Assembly: GCA_049297695.1 (NCBI GenBank) | Contig: JBAQUT010000004.1 | Location: 10,286-74,285 of the forward strand | Source: JACKLD01 sp049297695 | GTDB lineage: Bacteria; Pseudomonadota; Alphaproteobacteria; UBA2136; UBA6156 | DNA: 64,000 nucleotides | Reading direction: 5' to 3' | In this document: positions 15,277-24,549 of the stretch, piece by piece | Layout of the letters: every line of letters begins with the position of its first letter | Position numbering within the stretch: position 1 is the stretch's first letter | Made by a program: the position numbers and the translations under genes | The notes under the pieces: generated by a model | The model's input: only the letters and a program-made list of their open reading frames with translations | Told to the model about the DNA's origin: nothing | The model's database searches: none

Positions 15277-17271
15277 ATGGCGCGGCGCAAGCAACACACC
15301 AGCATTGTGCCGCCGCAGGGCATCCCCGCCGTGGCGTTGCGGATTAACCTTGCCGAGGGCGAACACCCCAGCCAGCTTATCGCGTTTACCAGCCTGCATA
15401 ATCTATCAGCTATCAACCCCGAAGCCGAAACGCTGTTGCTGGAACTGCCCGTAGCCCCACTCACTGACGGCCACCATCATATGGAGGATGAAGGCTACAA
15501 AGCCGCCATGGGCCAAGCCGACATATGGCCCCTTGCCCCCGTGTTTGTGCGGGATGTGGCGGGCCGCGTGGTGCACACGGGATTGAATCCGCTTCCCGTG
15601 CCCCCACCGTTCCCCATCATGCCGGAAACCTGCCAGTACGTGCCGCCGGAAACCGAAGGTTACGGCCTGTTGGATAAAACGTTTTTCACCAGCTTCCGCA
15701 CGCTGGAGTGGGGTTACGGCGAAGGCACGGTGCTCACGGGTCGCCCTACCTACACCGCCCATGCCCTGTACCCCGCCCCCCAGCTGTACCCGTACAAGCT
15801 GCGGGTGGATAGTTTCTATCAGGATGGCTTCCGCCTGCCCCAAGTGGAGCGTTTGTACGTGCAGCCCTCAAATCCCTTGGAGGCCACCAAGCACGGCGAT
15901 GAGCTGATAGCCCGCTGGAACGCCCGACCCGCAGGGCAAACGTACCAAGAGTTTTACGAAGCCAACGAAGGCGACGCGTGGTTTGAAACGATGTTCCAAG
16001 CAGGCTGCACGGTAGTGCCCACGCTGGAAGCCACCAACGGCAGCTACGTGGTGGATGATGCCTACGGCTTGGTGGATGCCTGGCCAGGCTGCGTGGTAGA
16101 AGGTTTGCACGAGGTGGCGGATTACAAACCAGATGCCAGCCCTGCGGGCACCATTGTGGAGGTGCTCCAACCCGGCTACGCCACCCGTGCAGGTGTGGTG
16201 CCCGCCAAGGTAGTAGCCAGCGATGGCAGCGGGTATGTCTCCCGCGTGGGAGATGTACCCGAACCCATGCAGCCCGACCCCCAACTCCCCCACCCCCGCG
16301 TAGGCAACTTTGCAGGCGTGTGGTTGCCTACCCATCCCGGTCATTTTGAGCTTCCCGCCCTGTGGGATTGGAACGCCCAAGGTCATTTTCAGCAAATGGC
16401 TGGCCCCTTGTGGGACCCCGTGCATTACACCTACACTAGCACCCCTCGCATCCTCAAAGCCTTCCGTAGCGTGGAGGCCAGCACCCCCCACCAAGCGCCG
16501 GTGCCGGAAGATATGCTCCCCCGCTTTCACCCCGTGTGCGGCCTTAAAACCTACGATACCTTCAACACCGCCACCGCCCGTATGCGAGGGTTGCAGGCAG
16601 GGGCTTCTCCGTTGCATGATACATGGATTGATGCCGTGCCCTTGGGCCGCACCGTGGCCGATGTTGGTTACCATCCATTGCCCCCCGCGTTGGAGTACGA
16701 GCTAGACCCTGCGGTGTTTCCCAACCTCAGTCCACGGAACATCACCGCCGAAGCAGGCGCCAACCTTGCGCCTGTTATTACCAGCATGGTGACAGCGGAA
16801 GAAGCTGCTAAACTCATGGTCATCCATGCCGAACCTGACCGCCGGTTCATGCTCAACCCCACAAACTTTGAAGGCGGATACGGGTTAGAACGCTTCACCC
16901 AACCCGAACCACCTACCGAACGCCAACCCCAAGGCTGGATGATGTTGCCCGACATAACCACCAGCGATTTGATGGTGAACGTGAAGCGGTTTTTCATGAG
17001 CAAAGCGTATGTGGATAGGTTGAAAAAACTCCACCCCACCTTGTACAAGCAGTTTTACGTGTTTCGTGAACAAGCTTTGGCGTGGCGCCGCCTGCGCCAC
17101 CGGTTGGCCCGCAAGTACGTGGGGTGGTATCAACATATGTGGTGGTTTGGGCACACACCCACCCATACCGAAACACAGGTACGGGAACAGCTAGAATACC
17201 GAATGTTGGAGGCTGAACGCAGCCTTAAAGCCCAAACAGGCTTGATGGTAAGGGATTTTAAGAGGGAGTAG
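15277..17271 (+). CDS. Unrecognised 664-aa protein inside the tra locus
   Basis: I do not recognise this protein. It has no signal peptide and no membrane helix, so it should be cytoplasmic unless exported by another route. It is rich in Pro, Tyr, Trp and His. The first 480 residues look like a beta-rich, loop-rich fold with many short PLP and HP segments. The last 110 residues are helical and basic, with RRLRHRLARKYVGWYQHMWW near residues 605-625, which could contact nucleic acid or membrane. It has its own promoter and strong ribosome binding site, and lies between the TraH-like gene and traB. A role as a secreted effector, tip component or assembly factor is possible. Confidence 0.75.
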   Translation: MARRKQHTSIVPPQGIPAVALRINLAEGEHPSQLIAFTSLHNLSAINPEAETLLLELPVAPLTDGHHHMEDEGYKAAMGQADIWPLAPVFVRDVAGRVVHTGLNPLPVPPPFPIMPETCQYVPPETEGYGLLDKTFFTSFRTLEWGYGEGTVLTGRPTYTAHALYPAPQLYPYKLRVDSFYQDGFRLPQVERLYVQPSNPLEATKHGDELIARWNARPAGQTYQEFYEANEGDAWFETMFQAGCTVVPTLEATNGSYVVDDAYGLVDAWPGCVVEGLHEVADYKPDASPAGTIVEVLQPGYATRAGVVPAKVVASDGSGYVSRVGDVPEPMQPDPQLPHPRVGNFAGVWLPTHPGHFELPALWDWNAQGHFQQMAGPLWDPVHYTYTSTPRILKAFRSVEASTPHQAPVPEDMLPRFHPVCGLKTYDTFNTATARMRGLQAGASPLHDTWIDAVPLGRTVADVGYHPLPPALEYELDPAVFPNLSPRNITAEAGANLAPVITSMVTAEEAAKLMVIHAEPDRRFMLNPTNFEGGYGLERFTQPEPPTERQPQGWMMLPDITTSDLMVNVKRFFMSKAYVDRLKKLHPTLYKQFYVFREQALAWRRLRHRLARKYVGWYQHMWWFGHTPTHTETQVREQLEYRMLEAERSLKAQTGLMVRDFKRE

Positions 17272-17377
17272 GCCTGCCACCCGTGCCTATTTAACCGCCA
17301 CAGGCGTAGGCAGGGGCGTGGCGGGCGGTGCGTTTATCCCGTAGGATGAACTCCAAACAATGGGATAACCCTATCCA

Positions 17378-18817
17378 ATGGCCGACCCTTTACTTCCCCA
17401 ACAGCCCAAAACCCCGTCTGAGGGCGGGATGAACATTGTGGAGCGTCTTCGGGAACTTCCAACTCCTGCCAAAGCCGCGTTGGGCGTGGTGGGTATGGGC
17501 GTGTTGTACTTGCTGGTGGGCGGCGGCGGTGATAATGCCGTGCAACAAGGCGCTGCCGTGAACACCACCAGCCAAGCCGCGTTGCAGCAAGATGGCCAGC
17601 CTCAAGGCGATGGCGTGTTCAGCGGAATCGAATCCGACAGGCCCGTGCTAATGCAAGGTTGGTTGGAACAAAACCGCCGTGAAATGAGCGAGCTGAAAGA
17701 AACGATTCAAACCAAGTTTGACGAAAAAGACAAAGCCTTGGCCGATGCCTTGCAAAACAACGCCGACCTGCAAGCCCAAATGCGCCAAATGATGGCCGAT
17801 TTTACCGCCGAAGTACGCAACATTCAAACCAGCAACCAGCGGGACAAGGAAATGCTGGACCAGCTGGCGGAAGAGCAACGTAAACTTCAGTTGGACGCCC
17901 CTGTGGATGGCGTAACAGGCGTAGGCCCCGTGATGCGCACCCAAAAACGGATTGAACAAACCCCCTTGGGCGGCGGTGGAGGAGGGCAAGTGCAGGGGCA
18001 GCCCCTGTTAGCCCCTTTAGGGGCGGTGGCCGGTAGGGCCACGCAAAGCAACGGGGCTGCCATGGCCACGGTGTCGGGGGATGGTGATGGGGTAGAGCCT
18101 GTTCAAAACCTGCCCTTCGTGCCCCCTTTGGGCTTCATTAAAGGCACGCTGTTGAACGGGGTGGATGCTTTGGTGGGAGGGCAACCCACGCCGTCGTTGG
18201 TCCGTCTTTCGGGCAACTACAAAACCGCCATGGGCACCACCGTGCAGTTGGATGGTTGCTATGCTCTGGTTGAATTTCAAGGCGAAATCTCCACCGAGCG
18301 GGCCGTGGGTAAACCCGCTCGCATGACGTGCGTGTACCCCGACCAAGGGGCGGTTACTTACAGTTTGTCGGGGTATGTGGTGGATAGCGAAGATGGCATT
18401 ATCGGCATCCCCGGTATCTTTTACGAAGGCGATGCCAGCCGCATAGCCGCCGCCATGATGGCCGACTTTGCCGCAGGCGTAAGCGCCGTGGTAAAAGACA
18501 GTCAAACCACCACCAGCGTGGATAGCGCCGGTAACGCCACCCAAAGTATTACGGGCAGCGAACTGAAGGGCGAGATTGCCGGTGGCGTGGAAAAAGCCGT
18601 GGGAAGTTTGCGTGATTACCTGCTGCAACGCGTAACCCGCGTGTTGCCGTTTGTGCGGCTGGATGCTACCCGCCAAGTGCACCTTGTGTTCCTTTCAGGC
18701 ACCGAATTGCGGGCCGAAGGTTCCCCTTGGACCTTGCTGTTTGATGCCGAAGCGGCTGACCAAGCCCGTGCTGGCGCTGCGGCCCAAACACCATCTAACG
18801 AGAACAACGGAGGCTAA
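17378..18817 (+). CDS. traB: TraB-like core-complex protein (VirB10 family)
   Basis: This 479-residue protein has the TraB layout: a short cytoplasmic start, one membrane helix (about residues 31-50), a coiled-coil segment (about 95-170), a Gly/Gln-rich linker, then a C-terminal VirB10-like beta-barrel domain starting at about LPFVPPLGFIKGTLLNGVDALVG and including SLVRLSG and the FQGEISTERAVGKPARMTC segment. TraB links the inner membrane to the TraK-TraV outer ring. Only 3 bases separate it from the lipoprotein gene traV, as in F plasmid. TAACCC lies six bases before the ATG, but no good -35 is seen. Confidence 0.75.
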   Translation: MADPLLPQQPKTPSEGGMNIVERLRELPTPAKAALGVVGMGVLYLLVGGGGDNAVQQGAAVNTTSQAALQQDGQPQGDGVFSGIESDRPVLMQGWLEQNRREMSELKETIQTKFDEKDKALADALQNNADLQAQMRQMMADFTAEVRNIQTSNQRDKEMLDQLAEEQRKLQLDAPVDGVTGVGPVMRTQKRIEQTPLGGGGGGQVQGQPLLAPLGAVAGRATQSNGAAMATVSGDGDGVEPVQNLPFVPPLGFIKGTLLNGVDALVGGQPTPSLVRLSGNYKTAMGTTVQLDGCYALVEFQGEISTERAVGKPARMTCVYPDQGAVTYSLSGYVVDSEDGIIGIPGIFYEGDASRIAAAMMADFAAGVSAVVKDSQTTTSVDSAGNATQSITGSELKGEIAGGVEKAVGSLRDYLLQRVTRVLPFVRLDATRQVHLVFLSGTELRAEGSPWTLLFDAEAADQARAGAAAQTPSNENNGG

Positions 18818-18820
18818 CCC

Positions 18821-19267
18821 ATGAAACGTACCCTGATGCTCGGCACCTTGGTAGCCTTGGCTGGCTGCAAATACTATGGCAGCGCCCTACCGCCCGAATA
18901 CCCCATGAGCATGGACGATGCCGCCAGCGTGGCCAGCGACATGGGCGCTGGTAGTGGTGGTGTGCAACGCTCGGTTATCAAACAAGGCGTGCGCCCCCGC
19001 ATGGAGCGCCCCAGCTATTTGCCGGAAAAAGAACTGGCCATCGTAGCCCCGCCCAAAACCTTGCTGGTATGGACCTACCCCCACGTGACGGACGACAACA
19101 CCCGCGTGTTTGGTAACTGGAGCACAATTTTCCTGACCGACCGTTACGAATGGGTACGCCCCGGCAACGAAGTTGGTATGGCCGAAGACGATGCCGGAAC
19201 CGATGCTGGCCGCCCCAACCTTGGCTCCAGCAAAGAAGCTGAAAGGATTATGCCCGTTAAAAAGTAA
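18821..19267 (+). CDS. traV: TraV-like outer-membrane lipoprotein (VirB7-like)
   Basis: This 148-residue lipoprotein has lipobox LAGC (Cys16). The segment ELAIVAPPKTLLVWTYPHVTDDNTRVFGNWSTIFLTDR matches the C-terminal region of TraV. TraV anchors the TraK-TraB core to the outer membrane. The order traB-traV-traC supports the call. Residues about 67-90 contain GVRPRM...PEKEL, which recurs in the 676-residue protein encoded at 22481-24511. A second Cys pair as in F TraV is not obvious. Confidence 0.7.
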   Translation: MKRTLMLGTLVALAGCKYYGSALPPEYPMSMDDAASVASDMGAGSGGVQRSVIKQGVRPRMERPSYLPEKELAIVAPPKTLLVWTYPHVTDDNTRVFGNWSTIFLTDRYEWVRPGNEVGMAEDDAGTDAGRPNLGSSKEAERIMPVKK

Positions 19268-19304
19268 ACATGCCCGTTTGGTTTGAACAAAAACAAAGAA
19301 CATC

Positions 19305-21899
19305 ATGGCCAAAAACAAGTACACGCCCCCGCGCCCCAACCAGATAGGTGAGCAGCTGCCGTACTTTGAGTTTAACGATGACCCGAAATCCTCCTTGTAT
19401 CGCGCCCACCTGTTGAAAGACGGCGGCCTCGGCATGTGCTGGAAGTGCCCTGTGCCCGCCAGTTACTCGTACGACAATGGCCACATGCAAACCATCAACG
19501 AGTGGCGCACGTTTTTAGAAAGTTTGCCTCAAGGGTACGAGGCCCAAATGGTTATTACCAGCCATAACAACCTTACCCGCCCTATGCAGGGGTATCTGGC
19601 CAGCTCGCCGGATATGCCCCGCGCCCAAATGCTCCGCCAATCCCGCGCCGAAAAAATCATTGATGCCGGCCAACGGGGTTATGCGGTCAGCGAGCGGGGC
19701 TACACCCGCTTGCGGGAAACTTATTGCGTCATTACGCTTCGTAGCCCCGAGCAATCCAACAAATTAGGGTTTCTCTCTACGCTGATAGATGCCTTGTTCC
19801 AAGCCGTGAACATGGTGTTCCAAACGTTCCAGCTAGACCTCAGCAAATACGCAGGCCATTTGATTGACGACTTGGTGAACAGTAACTTGGCCGAGTTCCG
19901 GGAAGCCGTGATGTCAGCCGAAAACAACCTGTCGGATATGTTCGAGCTGCACCGCATGGATTTGTCCGAACTGAAAGAGCATTACTGGACGGCCTATTGC
20001 CCCAGCTACCGCGACCCATCCCAACGCCCCGTGATTGACCCGTTGATGGATTTCAGCAGCCAAGTGGTGCCCTTGCCGCTGGAAAACCATTACCATATTG
20101 TAAAACTGGGCGAAGATTACCACGGCACCATCATGATGGCCATGATGCCCGACAGCGTGATGCCCGATTTTCTGGGCTCCATCCGCCGTACGCTGGTGGG
20201 CCAAACCACGGTGTTTATGAACTACAGCGCCGCCAACCAAACGCTGGAAAAAATCCAACTTACCCTCTCCGCGGCCCTCCGCAAACGCGTGGCATCGGCC
20301 TTCAACAAGGAAGAGGCGGAAGCCTTTGCCGATGAAGCTACCCAAACCAAAACCCGTCTTTTTTCGGGCCGTAAAATCGTTTACACCATGTTGGGTGTTA
20401 TCGTGCACGGCAAATCGGTGGAAGCGGTGGAAGACGACCTGTTGAAACTCAATTCGGTGCTGAAAAAACTCTCCGTGGTGCCAGATGTGGAAAAAGCCAT
20501 GGCCTTGCAAGCGTTGAGTTACTCGTGGCCCTTGGCATGGCGGAAAGATTATTCCGGCCCCTTTGCCCGTACCCGTCGTGTGCTGAGTGACGATGTGGCC
20601 GATTTGGTGCCTATCCACGGCCACTGGGGCGGCCACGGCCAACCCTACACGCGGCAAGAGAAAAACAAACCCCAAGCGGTGTACGTCAACCGCGATGGTG
20701 AGATTACGTTTTTTGACCACACCAGCAACGATTTCATGAACTGGCACTACGCCATTACAGGTACGTCTGGTTCGGGTAAAAGCTTTGCGGTGGTGGATCT
20801 CACCCTCCAGCTGTTTGCCGCGGGGATTGATAAACAATACCTGATGACGATTAAAGACGATTACGACCGCTTTGCCGAAACCATGGGTAAACTGATTATC
20901 GTAGACCTCGACCGCAAAGACGTGTGCATTAACCCTTTTACGGGCGAGATGAACAAAAACCGCCTCCAGCAATGGAGCACGGCGCTGGAGCTGATGATTG
21001 CCAAAGGCGATTTCGCCATCAACCGCGTGGAACAACGCCTGATTGAGCAAGTGGTGCAGTACGCGTACGATATCGTGCCCGCCGACGACGTGCTGCGCCC
21101 TACGTGGATCCAGCAAGCGTTCCAAAAATTCCCCTACGCCGACGAAGCCAGCCGCGAAGCGGGCATGGCCATGAGCCGCGAGATTGGCAGTTATTGCGAA
21201 AACGGTATTTACGGCCACATGTTTGATGGTAGGCCCAGCTTTACCGACAAAGACAAAATGGTGGTGTTCAACCTGCAAAACGTGCTGAACGAAAAAATAT
21301 CCGATGTGATCATCAACGCCATTTTCACCATGCTGGACAACGTGATGTACAGCGGCGACCGAGGCGAAAAGAAGCACCTGCTGGTGGACGAAATGGTGAG
21401 CATGATCGCCAGCAAAGGCGGCCAAGCCGTGGCCAACCAACTAAAGCGCGCCTTCCGCACCTATCGCTCACTCAACTGCATGTGCGGCATTGCCAGCCAA
21501 AACGAGGAAGACCTGACCACCGAAGTGGGCCAAGCCATCATCGGGAACATCACCAAGCGGATTGTGCTGAAACCCCGCCGCGAAATGATACCCTTGCTGA
21601 TGCAAAGTTTGCACTTAAAAAGCGAGCGCCACAGTGGCAACATAGCAAGCCTGGATACCCGCCCCGGCTACTACTCGGAATTTTACCTGATGAGCCCCCA
21701 CGGCGAGGTGGTGTGCCGCCTGATTCCCGACAGGCTCACCTACGCGCTGGCCACCACCACACCGGATGACGTGGCGGAAATCCGCCGCATCCGTGAAGAT
21801 GTGAATGGCGACTGGTGGGCCGCCACGGTGGAATTTGCCCGCCGTTACCCCCATGGCGTGCGCGCTGCCCGCGCCGCAGCCGCCACTATCCGCCGTTAA
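19305..21899 (+). CDS. traC: TraC-like secretion ATPase (VirB4 family)
   Basis: This 864-residue protein is the motor ATPase of the type IV secretion system. The N-terminal 450 residues form the TraC-type domain, and the C-terminal part is a RecA-like ATPase with Walker A GTSGSGKS (about residue 485) and a Walker B-like HLLVDEMV (about residue 692). Later FRTYRSLNCMCGIASQ and TKRIVLKPRRE segments are typical of the family. The length matches F TraC (about 875). The motor works at the inner membrane to drive pilus assembly and transfer. It is the most secure marker that this is an F-type system. Confidence 0.88.
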   Translation: MAKNKYTPPRPNQIGEQLPYFEFNDDPKSSLYRAHLLKDGGLGMCWKCPVPASYSYDNGHMQTINEWRTFLESLPQGYEAQMVITSHNNLTRPMQGYLASSPDMPRAQMLRQSRAEKIIDAGQRGYAVSERGYTRLRETYCVITLRSPEQSNKLGFLSTLIDALFQAVNMVFQTFQLDLSKYAGHLIDDLVNSNLAEFREAVMSAENNLSDMFELHRMDLSELKEHYWTAYCPSYRDPSQRPVIDPLMDFSSQVVPLPLENHYHIVKLGEDYHGTIMMAMMPDSVMPDFLGSIRRTLVGQTTVFMNYSAANQTLEKIQLTLSAALRKRVASAFNKEEAEAFADEATQTKTRLFSGRKIVYTMLGVIVHGKSVEAVEDDLLKLNSVLKKLSVVPDVEKAMALQALSYSWPLAWRKDYSGPFARTRRVLSDDVADLVPIHGHWGGHGQPYTRQEKNKPQAVYVNRDGEITFFDHTSNDFMNWHYAITGTSGSGKSFAVVDLTLQLFAAGIDKQYLMTIKDDYDRFAETMGKLIIVDLDRKDVCINPFTGEMNKNRLQQWSTALELMIAKGDFAINRVEQRLIEQVVQYAYDIVPADDVLRPTWIQQAFQKFPYADEASREAGMAMSREIGSYCENGIYGHMFDGRPSFTDKDKMVVFNLQNVLNEKISDVIINAIFTMLDNVMYSGDRGEKKHLLVDEMVSMIASKGGQAVANQLKRAFRTYRSLNCMCGIASQNEEDLTTEVGQAIIGNITKRIVLKPRREMIPLLMQSLHLKSERHSGNIASLDTRPGYYSEFYLMSPHGEVVCRLIPDRLTYALATTTPDDVAEIRRIREDVNGDWWAATVEFARRYPHGVRAARAAAATIRR

Positions 21900-21953
21900 A
21901 AATGGAAGAAGGGAAAGCCTTGACATTGCAGGATGTAGGGTATACATATAGGT

Positions 21954-22376
21954 ATGAAAACACCTTTTGCCCCCACCTTGGCCTTCATGGCAACAATGGC
22001 TGCTGGTTCAGCGTTGGCCGAACCCCATGCTCAGTGCATAGAAGGTCTTCGTACCGTGCGTGATGCTGAGAAACAGGCATCAGATCGATATAGTCGTTCA
22101 TCGACGGCATTTATACAAAAGTTACAAGCAGGTACAACTCAAGGTATTCGCCGCGAATATACACCTGAAGAACGGAATCTTTTTAATCAACAACTTGCAG
22201 ATGCTGAAGCGTCAATAAGAGCAAGAGATACTGTAAAAACAGCTGAGGAAAAATGTGAAGCCATTCGTGCTAAAGAACGCGAAGCCCGCAGACCCAAACC
22301 CCAACCCATAGTACCTGGCCAATGTGATTTTGTTGAGTTGATGTTTGGCGGTAAAAAAGACGGCCAGTGCAAATAG
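21954..22376 (+). CDS. Small exported helical protein, AT-rich
   Basis: I do not recognise this 140-residue protein. It has a signal peptide (ending near SALAEP) and a charged helical body with two likely helices (about residues 30-100), then a basic Pro-rich segment and a Cys-containing end (GQCDFVELMFGGKKDGQC). Four Cys in the mature part could pair. A perfect -35 TTGACA (21920-21925) and TATACA (21941-21946) stand just before the ATG, suggesting a leaderless mRNA. The composition is AT-richer than its neighbours. It may be a periplasmic accessory factor of the secretion system. Confidence 0.65.
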   Translation: MKTPFAPTLAFMATMAAGSALAEPHAQCIEGLRTVRDAEKQASDRYSRSSTAFIQKLQAGTTQGIRREYTPEERNLFNQQLADAEASIRARDTVKTAEEKCEAIRAKEREARRPKPQPIVPGQCDFVELMFGGKKDGQCK

Positions 22377-22429
22377 TCAATCTGCCCCGTAAATAGCCAA
22401 CGATACACACCTAAAAGTAGGCACATCCT

Positions 22430-22458
22430 TTGCACGTGCCCAGCATTGGCGCTAACAT
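22430..22458 (+). promoter_or_regulatory. Promoter of the 676-aa gene
   Basis: TTGCAC (22430-22435), a 17-base spacer and TAACAT (22453-22458) lie before the ATG at 22481. This argues against the in-frame TTG at 22430 as the start. The -35 overlaps the palindrome GCACGTGC. Confidence 0.45.
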
Positions 22459-22480
22459 AGCGTCAAGGCAAGGTGTAGGC

Positions 22481-24511
22481 ATGGTATTAAAACGTAAACT
22501 CCCATCGCGGGTGCAGTCGGAACAGTCGGCGCCTGCGGTGATGCCGCCTGCCGCGCCCAGCACCCAAGCCGTATCTCTCCCCGACGATACCGCCCCCGTG
22601 TTTGCCCCTGAAGCCAACCTTACCTTTGCCGAAACGGATGATGCAGCGTTGTCAGGTACCGATGAACCCTCTAACACGGCATATGTTTCAAATCCTGATA
22701 CCTTGGCACCGAGCATCCAAGAATCTCTCGAACCCTCGTTTCCCACCGAAAACAGCCTGAAGCGCAAAATGCGCGCCAAAACCCCGCGCAGCTTCAGCAG
22801 CACGGTGCCGGATGTTGCTGCCGCCCCCGCTGCCCCCACCATGGCGGCCAACATCCCCCAAACCAACGTGGACTTTGAACATGTGGGCCAGCGATTGGCC
22901 CAAATGGGCGCCGTGGCCGCCACACACGATTCCCTCACTCAAGCCGCCGCCCCCGCCGCGGCCGAGGCCGCAACCCCTGTACCACCGCCCGCCGTGCCGG
23001 ATATGGACGCTTTGGTCGCCATGGTGCCCGAATCCAAACCCGCCGCCAAAACCCCTCAGCCCGACTGGCTGGCCGAACTGACCAAAGAGCTGGAAGCCGC
23101 CATGCCGAAAGAGCGGGATGCCAAGCGCGACCGCTTGGGCCTGCCGCCGCCGCCCACGTTGCCCAGCAATCTGTTGAGTGGTTTGGTGGTGGATGACGGC
23201 CCTGGTGCGACCCCACCTGAACCCGCGAAACCCGAGCCTATGGGTGCTTCCCAATCCGATGTGCCATGGGCCGCCCCTGCCGTACCAAAAGATGGTTGGA
23301 GCTTAGATTTGCCAGCGGATAAAGAGGCCTCAGCCTTGCCGCCCAGCCCTTCTCAGCCTGCCGATATCTATGCCAATGTGGGACAAGCGGAAAGCGCGCC
23401 ACCATGGCAAAAAAGCGGTCTTGGCCCTGCCGAGCTTCCAGGCTCCCGCGCTGCCATGCCCATGGCCCCCCAAGGTACGCCCATGCTGAAAATGGGGATG
23501 ACCGCCGCCATTTTGCTGGCCGTTGTGGCGGGTGGATGGTGGGCCATCAGTCGGGGCGATAAAACACAAGAACAACTGGCCCGTCTTACAGGTAGTCTGC
23601 GTGAAGTAACTGAAAAACTCCCTACCGATGGCACCACGGGCCTGCAACCCGAACAAACTATTGCCAGCAACCCCAACCTGTTGCCACCACCAGACGCTAC
23701 GGCCGAGGCCAACAAATCCATCATTGATTTTGCCGATGTGCCCAACGCCCAAGCCAACCAACCGATTGTGGCGGATGGTACGGAACAAGTGCCCGAAGAT
23801 ATCGGGTTTGTGGCCAGCCTGCAAAAAGCCATTGCCGAGAAAAAAGCCGAGCGTTTGGAAACAACCCCGAATGGCGAACAAATCCCCACCACAGGCAATG
23901 CCGCGCTGGATAAAACCATCCGCAACAACGCCCTGAAAGCCCAGCTGGATGCCGAGCTTGCCGCCTATCGTAAAGCCTTGGTGGAAGCCAGCAGCGTGGC
24001 CGAAGCCCCCCGCCCAGGTGAGTTTTTGGGTGGCCAAACCCAGCCAGCCAAGCCCTACATGAATGCCGCCGAAACGGCCGCTGCCGAACCAGCTACCGAC
24101 AGCGAAGGCGCGCTGCTGCCACCACCCGCCCCCCAAACGGCCAGTCGGGATTCTGTGCCCGCCGCCGCCAGCTACGGCAACAACCCCAACAACTTGCCCA
24201 TACTGCCTGAGCCTACCACCGAAACCGCCAAGGTACGGACACTGGCCGATTTCGACGTGGCCATGTTTGAGCCCGAACAGGAGAAAGTGCGCATCCCCAA
24301 AGGTATCCGCCCCCGCATGAGTACGTCCGACTTCCCCGAAATGGAAGTGCTCTCCCTTGTGCCCAACAAAGGCCTGGTGGCCTATAAAAACGGCACCGAA
24401 GGTGTGTTGTTGATTGGTGAAACCGTGGATGGCTGGCAACTGGTGCAAGTGGGTGCCGATTCCGCCGAATTTAAAAACGGAGGCCGCAGTTATTACGTCT
24501 CTGCCGACTAA
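22481..24511 (+). CDS. Single-pass membrane protein sharing a motif with TraV
   Basis: This 676-residue protein has a long Pro/Ala-rich cytoplasmic N-terminus (about 1-330), one membrane helix (about 332-350, MTAAILLAVVAGGWWAI), a periplasmic helical linker, and a small beta-rich C-terminal domain (about 600-676). That domain begins KGIRPRM...FPEMEVLSLVPNKG, closely resembling the GVRPRM...PEKELAIVAPPK segment of the TraV-like lipoprotein. The layout, cytoplasmic tail plus one helix plus periplasmic end, is that of a VirB10/TraB-type bridging protein, so it may be an extra envelope-spanning component of the secretion system. I chose the ATG after the promoter. Confidence 0.65.
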   Translation: MVLKRKLPSRVQSEQSAPAVMPPAAPSTQAVSLPDDTAPVFAPEANLTFAETDDAALSGTDEPSNTAYVSNPDTLAPSIQESLEPSFPTENSLKRKMRAKTPRSFSSTVPDVAAAPAAPTMAANIPQTNVDFEHVGQRLAQMGAVAATHDSLTQAAAPAAAEAATPVPPPAVPDMDALVAMVPESKPAAKTPQPDWLAELTKELEAAMPKERDAKRDRLGLPPPPTLPSNLLSGLVVDDGPGATPPEPAKPEPMGASQSDVPWAAPAVPKDGWSLDLPADKEASALPPSPSQPADIYANVGQAESAPPWQKSGLGPAELPGSRAAMPMAPQGTPMLKMGMTAAILLAVVAGGWWAISRGDKTQEQLARLTGSLREVTEKLPTDGTTGLQPEQTIASNPNLLPPPDATAEANKSIIDFADVPNAQANQPIVADGTEQVPEDIGFVASLQKAIAEKKAERLETTPNGEQIPTTGNAALDKTIRNNALKAQLDAELAAYRKALVEASSVAEAPRPGEFLGGQTQPAKPYMNAAETAAAEPATDSEGALLPPPAPQTASRDSVPAAASYGNNPNNLPILPEPTTETAKVRTLADFDVAMFEPEQEKVRIPKGIRPRMSTSDFPEMEVLSLVPNKGLVAYKNGTEGVLLIGETVDGWQLVQVGADSAEFKNGGRSYYVSAD

Positions 24512-24549
24512 AACCCTAACTTTGATCAACCTGAGCGTCAGCAACCCTT

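Noticed and set aside
19914..21440. Long minus-strand open frame opposite traC
   Set aside because: It is His/Gly/Val-rich with no family motif and lies wholly under a gene with clear ATPase motifs; it is a codon-bias shadow.
22430..22480. TTG at 22430 as start of the 676-aa gene
   Set aside because: The TTG lies in a good -35 box with a -10 just downstream; the ATG at 22481 is the better start.
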